Shown: piece after piece, positions 36,196 through 49,473 of the stretch
Layout: the number at the start of each line of letters is the position of its first letter
Numbering within the stretch: the stretch's first letter is position 1
Assembly: GCA_019722365.1 (NCBI GenBank)
Contig: JADFUC010000598.1
Span: 62,001 to 126,000, forward strand
Direction of reading: 5' to 3'
Source of the DNA: Lithospermum erythrorhizon
Taxonomy: Eukaryota > Streptophyta > Magnoliopsida > Boraginales > Boraginaceae
DNA: 64,000 bases
Notes under the pieces: model-generated
Database searches by the model: none
What the model was told of the DNA's origin: nothing
Seen by the model: the letters and a program-made list of their open reading frames with translations, nothing else
Position numbers and translations under genes: made by a program

Positions 36196-39100
36196 ATGGC
36201 CAAACCTCATCTAAATTTTTTAGATTTGGTAACTAAAAATGAAACCAAAAAAATTTATCTCTAACATTGAGAGACACCAAGCAAAATTCAAATATCTCGA
36301 GTCAAAACTCCAACATAAATCACTTTCGGCGAACATCGGCCAGACAAATAAATATAAATATATTCAAATAGAAGAATCTTTTCCTTACACCAACTCAAAT
36401 GATATTACCTTCAATTCAAAGGTTATATAACCAATATTAGTCTTGGGCAAAGCTTACATTTCGATTTGAAAGTCTCGACTGCGATCAACGTCTACAACCC
36501 TTGGTCATTTGTGAATCATCCCCGCAGCTCTCTTATCTCATCGGCATTTTAAACACAATCAAAGGGAAGGTCAGGTTGATAATATTCATTTTGAGTGGAA
36601 TTCTAATGGTAAAATTTATATGTGTGAAGATTTGGGAAAAGTCAAGCATGATAGCAGAAAAGGCCATCCACAATATACGCCCCGTTAGTTAACAGCAACA
36701 ATCTCAAGATGACTCAACTTCGAGAGGTGTTGAGCAACATGGATCATGTGAAAATAAATCATTGCAAAGAATCCTTTTCCAAAACCAGGTGAATTTCTAT
36801 CCATCAAGGTCCCACCTTTACCGGATCAACAAAATAATATTGGAGAACACACAAGAGTTCAGAGATTAATATCCTTTAGGTGTAGAAAAACTAATAAAAT
36901 CATTAGAATTGATTCAAGATTATGTGCTAAAAAGTATCCTGGAGAAACTTGATGGACGAGATTCTCAAAATAAAAATATCTTCAGTCTTTGATGATTTAC
37001 ATATGCCAAGTAATATTGTCACTGGAGAAAATGATGATGTTAAAATGGAGACTTTGTTTGACCAAGCAAAATCACACTACCTTGTACCGTCTTGGAACTG
37101 AGTGAAGATGAACAATCGATTACCAATAATCCGATATTGGTGTCACATGAATCAAATGATAAAGATTGGGATTCTTCAATTCAAAGAAGAATAGAAAATC
37201 AAGAAGAGATACCTCTTGTAAATAAGGAAATACCCCTTTTTGAAATTAATGGAAACAATAAAAAGGGTACCAAAAGCAAGATGGCTCGTGTGGAACAACC
37301 CTCTGTGTCAGAACAACAGGATGACTGCTCAAATAAGAAGCAAAAGCTCAATGAGGGAGAAGTAATCGAAATGAAGAAACGGGGGAAATTAATTTGGATT
37401 TTGGTTCCGCAAGCAACATCAATGCAATGAAATTTGGAGGAGAATGACATTAGCGGCTCATGAATAAGTTGGGCTTGAGTATGGAGCTTGAAGAAAAACC
37501 TCTAATGGATCTGAGTCAGCGTGTCATGGGAGCTCCAAGTTTAGATGATGATATGGATATTGAAGTAGTTTGGATTCTTTGGATATGGATCAGATAAGGC
37601 CATTGGACAACGAGTCTGATTGGTCTGATGGAGGTGGACTAGAGTATGAGCTTGGACAAAACAAGGTATTTTTGGATTTTTCGAACAACTCAGGTAACCA
37701 ACTGGCCCTTAGATTTACCAAAATCAAGGATTGCTCTATTTTTATACATAAATATTTGTCAAATTATTTTTCTTCACCAAAAGCGTATTTGGGTGTAGTT
37801 TGTTCTCAGCAACCCCGAATGCCATCGCCCAGAAAATCCTATCACAGGCTGAGTGCTAGGTCGGTCCTCTACAGTTCACTTACAGGCGTCTCTTGTCGTG
37901 CAATTCAAACCGGATATTTGCTTTCTTAGTGAAACCGTTTGTTCTATTAATACAGCTAACTTTCGACTATCTAGGCTTCTTTTTCCTGTTACTTTTGGTT
38001 TCGATGCTTTGGGTTATAGTGGGGGTCTTTGGGTAAATTTTTCCTTCAACGTTAAAACAAATCTCATTCACCTTTCTAAATACCTCATTCCTTTTTATAT
38101 TACCATGCAACACAACTCTTCCCGGCATCTTGCATATATATATGGACACCCCAGTTTGCAACAAAGACAACAAACATGAAATTACATATCTCAATATCTC
38201 AAGCCTGTTTCCCAATCATCTATCCTTACATGAAGAGATTTTAATCAAGTTTTCTTCAGCTCAAAAAAACACCCAACCCCAACCAGTACCATTCCGGGAT
38301 CCTTGCATTTACTCAATTTCCTCTCAGAATTTGGGTTTGGAGATCTCCCTCACATGTGTTGTAAATTCTCTTGGTCAGGGATAGGCGTAATACTAATATA
38401 TTTGAAAAACTGGATAAAACAATGAGTAATTTTGAATGGTCCGATGTTTTTCCTTCCTCATCTTGTCGAGTGCTTTGTCAAAGATTGGACCATGACCCAT
38501 CATATTCCACCAAGATTAATAACCCACCATTTCTAGACCTTTAAACTTAGTTTCGCCCTCTTTTCGACTTTCCCCATCTTATAGAAGATTCTTGGATTAA
38601 CACTCCTGATAACCACCCCACTTCTTCTTCTTCACACTATCTGGTCCAAAATCTCAAACATGTCAAGAGTATCATCAAGTCGTGAAATAATGATAGAATT
38701 GAAAACATATTCACCCAAATTAAGAAGATCCAAAAAAGACTAATCGCTGTTCAAAACAAACCAATTTATCAAATATTCCTGTTGATACCAATCTTCGAAA
38801 TCAACTTGATCTCTTACTTAAATTTGAAGAGGAATATTGGAGACAAAGATCTAAGCTGACAACAATCTCAGAGGGAAACAAAAATACGAAATTTTTTCAC
38901 TGTCATGTCAGATACAAAGCCAAGATTAATACCATCTTTGAGCTCCGAGGAGCCTCAAGAAATCTCATCATTAAAAAGAAAGAAGACATGAAGTCTTTGT
39001 AAGAAATTGCTGTGGACCTATTTAACTCTGTGTCTCTAGGATTCGGTTTTTGAATCCCTATTCCATATCACCAACACTCTCACACCCCAACAAATTGACT

Positions 39101-40080
39101 ACCTTAACACCCCATTTTCTCAAGAGGAGATCAACTGGCTCTTTTTCAAATGCCCCACTACACAAATCTCCCTAGACCAGATGGCTTCGGTAATTTTATA
39201 TGAAAATTGGGATGTGGTTAGGAAAGATGTCATCAAAGCGACTCTTGAATTCTTAAACAATGGACATATCCTCAAGGAAATTAACAATACGCTCATCACC
39301 CTGATTCCCAAAGTCGACTCTCCATGATCTATTGTTGATTATCGACCAATTAGTCTTTGTAATGCCATTTATAAGGTTGCTTCAAAAACCATTGTGAACC
39401 ATCTCAAACCGCACTTGGACTCCCTCATTTTCCCTTTCAAAATGGTTTTGTGCATGGTAGAGGGCTCAGGACAACATTATCATTGCTCAATAACTTACAC
39501 ACACCATTAGAACCTCCAAGTATAAAAAGAATGGGATGACACCAATCAAAATTGATATGAGCAAAACATTTGACAGAATTAGATGGGATTTTCTTCTTAA
39601 ACTCCTCCAAAAGCTCAAATTTCCCAGCCACTGGATTCAATTGATTAAAGAATGTGTAACTACTGTACAATACTCCATAATAGTTAATGGTCAAACCTCT
39701 GAACCCTTCAAACCTACTTGTGGCCTTAGACAAGGGGATCCTCTCTCACCCATACTCTTTTCCTTATGCACGGAAGCTCTCACATCTTCCCTTCTCCACC
39801 ACCAAAATACAAAGAATCTTAAGGGAGTTTCTATTGCAAGAAATGGGCCTCAAGTTTCCCACCTTCTCTTTGCAGATGATAACTACTTCTTTATTCGCAC
39901 CAATGTAAAAAGCCTAAGCGTTTCACTGACACCTTCTACAAAGACTCTGGTCAAATCATTAACTTTCACAAATCCATTATTACCTTCAGTCCATGCACAC
40001 CCTCACTGATAAAAAAGCTCACGGCTCGACAGCTACGGGCATTTAGTCCTCACATTCGGAAGCTACCATGATATCCCCTA
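36196..40080 (+). mobile_element. L1-type LINE, first piece (ORF1, endonuclease, RT)
   Basis: The ORF1 start MAKPHLNFLDLVTKNETKK (36196) resembles plant L1 ORF1 starts. Broken ORF1 continues to about 37600. The endonuclease domain follows about 37850-38200 (FKPDICFLSET, LGYSGGLWV). Reverse transcriptase lies at about 39150-40010. Stops and shifts interrupt most of it. The piece ends where a hAT element is inserted. The LINE resumes at 43633 and again near 50820. Confidence 0.8.
39536..40009 (+). pseudogene. LINE reverse transcriptase core
   Basis: A 157-codon open stretch with IDMSKTFDRIRWDF, then GLRQGDPLSPILFSL and the catalytic box LLFADD. These are the standard non-LTR RT motifs of plant L1 elements. 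The upstream RT start (around 39160-39530) is out of frame. Confidence 0.9.
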
Positions 40081-40529
40081 CAGACGGCTGTTATGAATAG
40101 CGGAGCTAAGCGGGCGCTATAAGCGGAATAGCGGCCTTGATGCGGTTCATTTCGCTATTGGCCATGGCGTAAGCGGTCGACTCCATCTTGGCCGCTATAA
40201 GCGCCGTCGCGGTGGCGGCAGCGGTCCCGGTAGCCTGGATTTCTAAAAAAAAAATCTCAATTTCTTCTAAATCGATATAAACAACCTAATATCATTTTTC
40301 ATCATTCATTCTCTTTTGAAGCTCCGCCGCGGGCCGCTGAGAAATCCTTCCATCGCGCCTCGGCCCTGCCATACCTCCTTCTCACGTCGGCCGGGTAAGT
40401 TGGTAATGCGTCCTTTTCCCATTTTTTTTCTCTTTTTTCTTCTTTTCCTCTGTTTTTTACGTTTTTTGTCTTTTTTACATTTTCTTCTATTTATTTTTAC
40501 GTTAATTTGTCAATTATTAGTTTTTTATT

Positions 40530-40870
40530 AGTTGATTAATTTCTTAATTTGATTATTGATTGATTATTAGTTAATTATTATTTAATTATTAATTGTTTAA
40601 TTATTAGTTAATTTGATTATTAGTTTGATTATTAGTTTGATTATTAGTTGATTATTAGTTAATTTGATTATTAGTTGATTATTAGTTGATTATTAGTTTG
40701 ATTATTAGTTGATTATAAGTTAATTTGATTATTAGTTGATTATTAGTTGATTATTAGTTGATTATTAGTTGATTATTAGATAATGTGATTATTAAGTTTG
40801 AATTGTAGTTAATTAATTTGTTAATTTGAATATTAGTTGATATGTTAGTTGATTGATAGTTGATTAATTT
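40530..40870. repeat. GATTATTAGTT-type tandem repeat
   Basis: About 340 bp built from GATTATTAGTT units mixed with TTAATTT spacers, upstream of the transposase reading frame of the hAT element. Confidence 0.85.
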
Positions 40871-40964
40871 GTTAATTGATATTTTGAATATGTTTAATTA
40901 TTTTTAGAAAATGGATTCGGTTTTCTAGTGCTCCTATATCTTCCCAAATTGGCTCTTCATCTTC

Positions 40965-41345
40965 GAAAGATAAAGATGTAGGATGGGATTATGCCATAGC
41001 CGAAGGGCATAATGGAATTAAGTGTATATTTTGCAATAAAATTACTAAAGGAGGCATAACTCGGCATAAGCATCATCTAATAGGAACCCCGGTAAAGATG
41101 TGGCTAAATGTCCTAAATGTCCTCCAAATGTCAAAGAGAGAGTTGAGGAACAAATGAACAAAAAGAAAGAAGATAAAGTTAGTAAAGGAATTGATCAAGT
41201 GTTTGATTCTGATGTAAGATTTGAATATAATGGTGAAGATGAGGGTATAGATAGTGGTCCTTGGTACTTTTGGCACAAAGGTCCTCTTGATTTGATTTTC
41301 AAACAGGATAGTGTCTTGAAGAAGAGAAAAGGTGCAAGATATTGA
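40965..41345 (+). pseudogene. hAT transposase N-terminus with BED zinc finger
   Basis: Reads DVGWDYAIAEGHNG, then KCIFCNKITKGGITRHKHHL, a CX2C...H..H BED finger that binds transposon ends. A one-base shift near 41085 moves the frame to AKCPKCPPNVKERVEEQM. A second shift near 41330 separates it from the catalytic domain. The linker ends KKRKGAR. Confidence 0.8.
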
Positions 41346-42309
41346 TTCTGATAAATATAGGAAGGAAATTAGGGATAATGCAGTTCAATTGTTCGCAAGA
41401 TGGATGTATGATGCTGGTCTTCCATTTAATGTTGTCAATTATGAATCTTTACAAGCTGCGATTAATGCAATTGGACAATATGGTCCGGGGATGAAGGCCC
41501 CATCTTATCATGAAGTGAGAGTAAAATGTTTAAAGAAAGAAAAGCAAACAACTGAAAAGATTGTCGAAGAGAGTGTAGAGGCAGCTAAGAAAAATGGTTG
41601 TTCATTGATGTGTGATGGTTGGACTGACAGGAATGGGAGAGTGTTAATTAATTTCTTGGTGAACACTCCTAAAGGGAGTTATTTTTTGAATTCCGTTGAT
41701 GCATCATCTTATTCAAAAACTGGAATAAAGATGTGTGAGTTGCTTAGCAAGAGCATAGATGAGATTGGGCCAGAAAATGTTGTTCAAGTAGTAACTGATA
41801 ATGCATCTGAGAATGTTCTTGCGGGTAAGTTGCTTGAGGTAAAGTATCCGCATCTTTTCTGGACACCTTGTGCGGCACATTGCCTAGACTTGATGTTAGA
41901 AGATATCTTCAAAATTCCAAAATACAAGACAACCATTGAAAGGAAAATTAAGGTGAATGGCTACATCTATAGTCGAACAATGCTCTTGAACATGATGAGA
42001 AAGTTCACTAGTAATAAAGAAATGGTTAGGCCAGCAAAGACTCGGTTTGCTACTGCTGTGTTAACTTTGACAAGGTTTCTTGAACAAAAGAGAAATTTGC
42101 TTAGGCTTTTTAATTCAGATGAATGGTATGCAAGTAAGTTTTCAAAAAGCGTAAGGGATAAGTGTCAAAAAATTGTGCATATAGAGTATTTTGGAGAAAT
42201 ATTCGAAGTTCTCAAATTCTTTGTCCCTCTTACAGTGTTTTTACGTATGGTCGATGGGGAACAAAAGCACCTTTATGGGATATATTTAGCAAACCATGGG
42301 CGTACTTGA
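41332..42309 (+). pseudogene. hAT transposase core (DUF659 family)
   Basis: A 325-codon open stretch. It starts DIDSDKYRKEIRDNAV, continues LFARWMYDAGLPFNVVN, CDGWTDRNGRVLINFLVN, VVTDNASENVLAGKLL and FWTPCAAHCLDLMLEDI, and later FTSNKEMVRPAKTRFATAV. This is the order of plant DUF659/hAT-like transposases. The listed first residue is a GTG created by a frameshift and is not a true start. The frame breaks after 42309 and the insertion domain beyond is scrambled until about 42690. Confidence 0.9.
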
Positions 42310-42689
42310 AGGACACTATTAGAAATCGTTCATGAATAATGAAAAAAGTGCAAGGATGTTTTCACAATTATTGATAAGAATGGGACACTCAATTGCTTAG
42401 CCACTTGCATACTGACATGATTTTATCTTAATCAGGTTGTTTTACAAAACTCGAGGAAATTGATTCGGACTTGGGGATCACGAGAAGGTCTTGAGACTTG
42501 CATTCAAGAATGATACCGATGAGAAGTGCGAGATAAAATTACGCGGAGTTAAATGCATATATAAGTCCATGGAGGGTTCATTTTCGAGCTTTGCTTGGGT
42601 TAGGCCCAGGAGAACTAAAATACCACCAGGTAAACTTTATTTATCTTTTTAATATTATATTATATTCTCTTAGTGTGTTACTAATATTA

Positions 42690-43190
42690 TATTCAATATG
42701 ACAGCTATTTGGTGGGTGAACTTTGGTGGTGCATCATCACCTAACTTGCAAAAGTTCGTTGTGAGGATTTTGAGTCTTGTTTGTAGTTTCTCGGGATGTG
42801 AAAGAAAAGAAACTGGAGCATTTTTGAACATGTAAGATTTATTGAGATTTATATAGTTTTCATTCATTTTTCTTATTGGTTTTTTAACATTCATTAGTTT
42901 TTTAACATTAATTTTTCTTATGGGGTTGTTATAGCTTCATAGCGAAAAGAGGAATAGGCTTGCCCAGAGTCGTTTGAATGATTTAGTGTTTATCAAATAT
43001 AATAGAGCTTTAAAGAGGCGATATCAATTGGGTGCGACACTTGATCGATTGTCTTTGACGTGTGATTCATCTGGCAGTGGGCTGGCCCAGGCCATACTGA
43101 TGATATCTTTTTGATACTAGTGTCGTTATTGATGATGTGGATGATGGCTTGAGGGGATTGATGTTGCGTCTGAAGGCGGAGGCAGAATAG
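42690..43190 (+). pseudogene. hAT C-terminal dimerisation domain, two exons
   Basis: Exon one has AIWWVNFGGASSPNLQKFVV and SLVCSFSGCERKETGAFLN, then a GTAAGATTT-like donor near 42832. After an acceptor TTATAG near 42934 it continues EKRNRLAQSRLNDLVFIKYN and RALKRRYQLGATLDRL. The domain is well preserved compared with the middle of the gene. Confidence 0.8.
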
Positions 43191-43632
43191 ACCATGATCT
43201 TGGATCAAAGGAGAATCCTTCGTCTTACGTAAGCCCGTGCCGAAGAGAATGCTTGTTGAGGATTCGGAAGAAGAGATCTCCTTTGTGGGATACAAACCAA
43301 CGAAATGTGCAGAGGTTGTAAAATGATGACAATGATGCTTGTTTGTCTTTCGATTGTATTGGATGATATTTTTTTATGCATGTTTGTCGGGATAATCTTT
43401 AATTATACCCGTTTGCTTTTGAATTATTGTTGAATGTTCTTTGATGTTATAAACACGGAAAAATTTAATTAAATGGTTACAAGTATTACTAATTTTGAGT
43501 CATGTATCTATAATTCTATATAAATATATCATATCAGAAACTCCAAAAACGTACTGCTTCGCGACACTGCGACACCACTATAGCTTTTGAGGCTTTACAT
43601 GACAGACTGACGCTATTCACAACTTTGCTCTG

Positions 43633-44555
43633 AACATCACTACAAATAGAAAACAGATTTTGCCATCATTGAGAAAAAAAAAATCATTTATTGGAAAGCC
43701 AAAGTCCTCGGCTTCTTTGGCCGTGTCCTCTAATTAAGTCGGTGCCAGTCCTTGTCCATCCAATGGGGATCTACAAATTTCCTATCGATCCTTCAAGATA
43801 TTGATGAGAATGCGTAAACTTCCTCGGGGAAGACTAATCCTCATCTATTCAACTTTGGATTAATTGGAGTTTCTTCACCTTGAGACTAGTAAAAGGTGGT
43901 CTTGGTTTCAAATACCTTCAGCACTTCAACTTTGCTCTCACTTACGTAATGGTAGGCGTATTCTACATTGTCCCAATACATCCATCTTACCTCAAATCAA
44001 AATACTTCCCTGACACCTCTCCTCTCACTGTCCCAATCAAATTAAACTCTTCTAGACACAGGGAAAAGAAGCCTTGTCATCATGTATCTTAGATTGATGA
44101 CTGAATTTACATTTGGAAATGGTTCATCATCGATATATGGGGTGATGATTGACTTCGAGGTGATTACCCTAATCTTAAATCTTTCTTTAACCCCTCGGCA
44201 AATCGAGCTATCCCTCGTTTGTCTGAACTTCTAATAAACTCCTCTAATTGGGAATACATCTACCTTTCGATTCTCTTTCCCGCCCCATTATCTACATTAT
44301 CTTAAAATTTCCCAATAGAATGAAGGATGAAAAAAATGACCTAAGACTCTTTAAATCCAAGGACCTCTGACGGATCACACAATTCTCCATTAATGATATG
44401 AACCTTCCTCCCTCTATCAATCGTTCCCAGGACACGGAATAAACTTTGGAAACTCTCCGTTCCCCAAAAAATTAAAGTATTCCTCACGAAGCTCTACTTA
44501 ATATATTACATAACGACCACGAATTCGGCCATGCACAGGCGGTCGTTCATCCCAA
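43633..44555 (+). mobile_element. L1-type LINE, second piece (post-RT region)
   Basis: Across shifted frames it reads KVLGFFGRVL, FKYLQHFNFAL, a TFGNGSS block, and near the end a VPQKIKVFL-like block with AMHRRSFIP. These are landmarks of the region between RT and the C-terminal zinc-binding domain in plant L1 elements. The text resumes after 50820, so a second element interrupts it here. Confidence 0.75.
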
Positions 44556-45929
44556 TATCGAGCTTGGGTTTGGTGCTTGGGTATGCGTGGTTTGTGTGCC
44601 TACTTGTTTTTCTTTAGTCGAGGAGAGTGGTGTCTTTGTATAAATGCAATGTCTTTTTCTTTTGTTGCGTGGGCGTGAGGATGTCACCTTGAGTGCGTGG
44701 GAGAGGTAGAGCGAGAGATCTTGGGAGTAGGGCCGAGAGGAGGCCGGTGGTAGGGGTATAGGCGTAGGTAGTGCGTGGACCCGGCCCGAGGTCGGAGGTG
44801 GAGTCTTGAGCATGTTGAGGGCGCAGAGGTAGGAGCCTCGTGAGAGTGTGAATGCCGGGTGAGGTCGAGCAACGAGGGTGAATTCGAGCAAGTTGTTTTG
44901 ACCGGTTTACGAAGAGGGATCCACCGAAGTTTTGATTCGCCCGAGGCGGGCTATTGAGTTCATCGGGACATGAAGTCGATTTTTGAGCCGATGGGGATTG
45001 TGGGAGAGATGAGTGGTTGCTACTTATAGACTTCACGGGGCCGCCGTGGCCCAGGTGGGAGAACTTGAGTGCATCTCACAGCTAACGAGAGGAGCTTCAT
45101 GTTTCACAGGGCGATTTGTTGGAGCTCTTCGGGAGAATTATTTCTTGGGGAGACCAGCGCTGGCGGCCTTGGAGAAGGCGATTTCGTTGACCACGGGGTT
45201 TTGAGGTCGGTGGAGGAGATGCGAGGCCGATTCGGTGATTTGTGCCGACTACTTCACGATGTTTATCGGTAGGCGAAGAGGATCATGGGTCGGGGATGGA
45301 TTAATGGGAATCGTCACGGATCTCAGCGATGGGTTACTAGTTTCCATCTTTTGTGAGGAATGGGCCAAGAAGATGGAAATGGAGTTAGCGAGCCCCGAGG
45401 CGAGTGGATCGGAGAAGGTCGGCGAGACTTTCTATTCAGTGAACCAGCTCTAGAGTTCGGAGGACGGACAGCGGAAGTCGTCTGGCGATCACTTGAGTGC
45501 TCCGACGGTCCGCCCGAGTTATGTTACACTACTCATATACGCACGGTGGGCGCTGCGAGATCCGGCGGGGTCGGAAGTTGTCTTCGGGGGTCGAGGTATC
45601 CGTTGTTACCGTTAATGGTAAGATTGGGCACGAGGTAGCGAGTTGCGAGAGAGAGGGTAGTGCTTATGCTATGATGCCGGCCCGGGACATTGGCGAAGGT
45701 GTCCCCGGCTTCCCGGAGGAGCCCGGCACACCCGATTCCCCGGCTGTCGGGCGGTTATCGGGGGAGTTGTGGTGGTCGATTCGGCGTGGAGGCCGAGGAT
45801 ATGGAGGCTAGGACCTCGAGAGGAGTGCCGTGGGTAGCGGCTGGCCGGGCTGATGAGGCAATTCATCTTTGTTATCGGGCGCGGATACCCGGAGTGGTGA
45901 GCAGTGCATTATTTACGTGATATTATTGA

Positions 45930-46410
45930 GGCTGGGGTGTTGTTTGATTACGGGGCTCACGCATTCTTTTGTTTCTGTGGTTTTATTTACACTTATCACG
46001 TATGTGGTGTGCCTTTGCTGTTCCACTTGAGATTATGACACGTAGGGAGTCGGGTTAATGGTTATATTGGTATATAGAGGCGTCTTTGATTGTTGGTACA
46101 GTCGGTTATTTGTCTGTTGATTTACTTCCATTTCGGCTTTGATTTTGACCTTATCTTGGGTATGGATTGGTTGGGGAAACATCATGCCGTTATTGATTGC
46201 CATCGGAAGGAGATTGCTTTTATGGGTTCGGGGAGAGCAGATATTCGATTTGTGGGGGACAGAAAGATTTTACCTTCGAGTTTTGTGTCAGCACTGGAGG
46301 CTAGGAGATTGATTCGGAAAGGGTGTGTTGGATTCTTGGGTTATCTGGTTGATTTGAGTAATAGAGAAGAGAGAAACGAGACAGGAGGATGCCTGCGGGT
46401 TGTTAGAAGT
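45930..46410 (+). pseudogene. Chromovirus protease remnant
   Basis: VLFDYGAH-like active-site box (Ser replaced by Tyr, one residue missing), then FDFDLILGMDWLGKHHAVID and CHRKEIAFMG, ending in SALEARRLIRKGCVGFLGYL. This matches the protease and spacer of Tekay/Del-type polyproteins. The 107-codon open frame at 46090-46413 covers most of it. Confidence 0.85.
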
Positions 46411-46589
46411 TGAGGATGTTTTTCACGAGGACTTGGGGTTGCCGCACTAGAGAATTTGAGAGTTGCTATTGAGGTTATTCTGATGCATTTTAATTTCTCT
46501 TCCCACCGTACATGATGGCTCCAGCAGTGCAGAGGTGCGGACTCGATTCTGAGGAGTTGTTGGACAAAGTTCATCGGACCGAGTGTGTA

Positions 46590-47260
46590 TGCAAAATTAA
46601 GGGGGTGCACAGTGTTGTTGTGAAAAAGAAGGATGGTTCGATGGTGCATTGCATTGACTATAGGCGGTGAATAAGTGACCATTAGAACCAACCATTTCTA
46701 AATTGGCCGATTTGTTTGATCATTGAAGGATGCCAAGGAGGTGTTCTCGAAGATTGATTTGCGATGCAGTTATCATCGGTTGAGGATCAAAGGGAGATAT
46801 TCCACACATCAAATCGGCTTTCGATCTCGTTATGGACATTATGAGTTTATAGTGATGCCATTTGGATGACAAATGCAAAGGCTTTATGAATTTGATGGGC
46901 CGGGTGTTTTGGAATTATCTGGATAAGTTTGTGGTGGTATTCGTGTGATATTACATTTTATATTCTAGAGGGAGGAGGAACATGAGAGGCAGCATTTGCG
47001 AGATTGTGTTGAGGACCTTGAGGATAACAATTGTATGCCAAGTTTTCCAAATGTGAGTTACGGTTGGCGAGAAGTGCAATTCTTTTGGGTCATGTTATTT
47101 TCGGCGAGGTATTTTGGTTGATCACGAGAGGTGGAGGTTGTGAACAATTGGGAGGCGTCCACTTAGAAGTGTGGTGAGGTTAGGAAGTTTCTTGGGGTTA
47201 GGCTGGATTCTTACGAGGAGATTCATCAAGTTCTTTTCATGATTGCGGCGCATTGACCCG
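46590..47260 (+). pseudogene. Chromovirus reverse transcriptase remnant
   Basis: Frames in order give VVVKKKDGSMVHCIDYR, SKIDLR-like and [15 protein letters not shown], then DKFVVVFV with the aspartate box lost, an EEEHERQHLRD-like stretch, and a GHVIF block. Many stops and shifts. The YxDD catalytic pair is not recoverable. Confidence 0.8.
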
Positions 47261-47379
47261 AGGTCCAGCCCGAGAGAAAAGGGTTCCGTTTATTTGGGAT
47301 GATGATTGTGAGGCGAGGGATACTAAGGGAAGTTGACTTCGGCTCGATGTTGGCGTGCAAATGCAGTTCTGAGGGCTCG

Positions 47380-47720
47380 TGATTTATGATGCTTCATGCG
47401 AGGGGATTAGGGTATTCGATGCGGAGAATGGAAAGGTGATTGCCTATGCTTCCGGCAGGTTGAGAAATCACGAAGAACTATCGACCCATGATTTTGAGCT
47501 AGTAGCGTAATCCGTTGCGTTGAAGTTGTGGAGACATTGCTCGTATGGGGTTAAATGCAGGATTTTCTTGATCACAAGAGTTTGAAATATCTTCCGGCCT
47601 TGAGAGATTTGAATTTGAAGCGAGAGAGGTGGATGGAGTTCACTCGGTGGTCATGACTTGCCCGACTATTAGTACCGCCCCGGAGAAAATGAAATGTAGT
47701 AGGCGTCTGCAGCTGACTAG
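47380..47720 (+). pseudogene. Chromovirus RNase H remnant
   Basis: Blocks YASGRLRNHEELSTHDFELV, ALKLWRHCSYG and a PGENEM-like PGKAN box. This is the RNase H and connection region. The frame then breaks and integrase does not follow. Confidence 0.75.
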
Positions 47721-49155
47721 AAATCAAAGGATCGAGAGAGATGAAAGCAGTGGGAGTTAGTCTTGGTGTCGGTAGCGGGAGATTTTCGCCCATATGAGAG
47801 TTGACCGATTGCTTGTGGATCGAATCTTAGAATTTCGAGATGAGGAAATTGCGGGTTTGTCGAGTAGGGATGTGAAGTGGGGTGGATCGGTTCACGGTTG
47901 AGAGTGAGTTAGTATTGCTTTTATTTTGTGTGATGTTGATTTTGTGTTATTATATTGTTACCTTGATTGTTTTGAGGTTGTTAAATTTAAATTCGAAATT
48001 TTATAAGGTGGGTAGATTGTAATAACCCGTTATGAAAAAAAAAAAAAATTAATTAATTTTTCGGTCGGCGGTGGGACCCGGGAATAGTATAATTTTTCGA
48101 TGATGATATTATTTCGTAAAATTTTTAGCCGAATTTCATTTATAATTTAGTAGTGTTTGCCATGGAAGAATTTTATCTTTGAAATCGGGTTCGTGGAGAT
48201 TTAGAATGCGATAGCGGAGAATTAACGAGAAACCCGAGCAGGACTCGATTTTTTATAAATATCTTGCAAGATTATCCTCCCTCCTTAAAACCAAGTCATA
48301 AATCTTCATCTTGTTCCATTTTTTGGCGAAATATTCACCCCTCCCTTAAAATTTTATTTTCCATTTCTCTATAACCGATTGTCACATCAAGCTCAAGATC
48401 GGGTTGTAGAATATTGTTCTCCACATCGTCTCTTGAGTTAAGGTAAGAAATTTCAAGTCTTTGAGATATTTCTTGGGTTTTGACATAGTTGACTTTTAGT
48501 TGACTTTTCATAATTGAATTTGAAGTAAATCTTAGTTGGTTATGGGTTACTGACGTATTTAATTGATGAATTAAGTGATTTAAGTCGTTTGAGGGCGTTA
48601 TGGTCGGAGTTGACTTTTTGAGTTTTGATTTGACTTTTTATGGATATTTTTATAAGACTTTAAATGTGCGGGAGGTTATATTGGGACATATTATAGTTGT
48701 TATGATGTTAAATTGGTGATTTAAAATTTATTAGAATTGTGTTATATTTGAAAAAGTGTAAATTCCAGGATTGAGTTATAATTGATGACCCCAGGAGTAG
48801 ATTGTTAGTATGGACTTGATGATTGGTTAGAATAACTTATAAATCGATTTGTAATGAAAGTGATAAGATGGAATTTAGCGGGGGAATCGATTGGGTTGTG
48901 TCCGATGGGATTATAATTCGATAGTTTATGGTCATGTTAAATTTGTTTAGAGATAGTTCCTAGAGTTGGTTATGTATCCTCTAGAGCAGCCGGTATAGTA
49001 GTATGTCTTGATTATACTTTCTGGATGTTTTTTAGGCGTTGATCGTGGAAAGAGCGTGATTACCTTGATTGTTTTTGAAAGGTTTTGTGGTAACTAGCGA
49101 GGTGAGTACTTATCTCACGGGTGTTACTTTACGTACTTACTTTAAATTGTGTGAA

Positions 49156-49330
49156 CATGTTATTGTGATATGATTATGTGAGAATGATATACATGTTATT
49201 ATGATATGATTATGTGAGAATGATATACATGTTATTGTGTTATGATTATGTGAATGATATATACATGTCATTGTGTTATGATGCATTGAGAATGATATAC
49301 ATGTAATTGTTGTATGATATGATTATGTGA
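49156..49330 (+). repeat. 36-bp tandem array in the LTR
   Basis: About five units beginning CATGTTATTGTGATATGATT and ending GAATGATATA, with small indels. Confidence 0.85.
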
Positions 49331-49402
49331 TTATATTCTGTGGCGTTGAAGATTGCTTGAGGTAAGTAATAGCTTGAACTCCCAACTTATATTTCTGATT
49401 TA

Positions 49403-49473
49403 TGTGGCCTTGTCGGCACTTATGTATTTCTGTGGCCTTGTCGGCACTTATGTATTTCTGTGGCCTTGTCGGC
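49403..49473 (+). repeat. 28-bp tandem array in the LTR
   Basis: Units of TGTGGCCTTGTCGGCACTTA followed by TGTATTTC, about 2.5 copies and almost identical. Confidence 0.9.

Larger units (their letters stand above)
40081..43632 (+). mobile_element. hAT transposon inserted in the LINE
   Basis: Length 3.55 kb. Ends CAGACGGCTGTTATGAATAG (left) and, on the other strand from 43632, CAGAGCAAAGTTGTGAATAG (right), so the terminal inverted repeat shares CAGA and GTTRTGAATAGCG. An 8-bp duplication may survive as ATCCCCTA (left) and ATCACTA (three bases outside the right end). Inside are a BED zinc finger, a DUF659-type transposase core and a hAT dimerisation domain, all with frame damage. Confidence 0.85.

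Noticed and set aside
40521..40870. CRISPR-like regular spacing in the GATTATTAGTT tract
   Set aside because: The unit is a simple AT-rich tandem repeat without unique spacers, inside a eukaryotic hAT element.
44547..45036. Overlapping Ser/Pro/Thr-rich minus-strand frames of 114 and 140 codons
   Set aside because: They are shadows of the degraded chromovirus gag region and lack any known domain.
46341..46691. 116-codon minus-strand frame over the chromovirus protease-RT region
   Set aside because: It lies opposite recognisable plus-strand protease and RT remnants, so it is a shadow frame.
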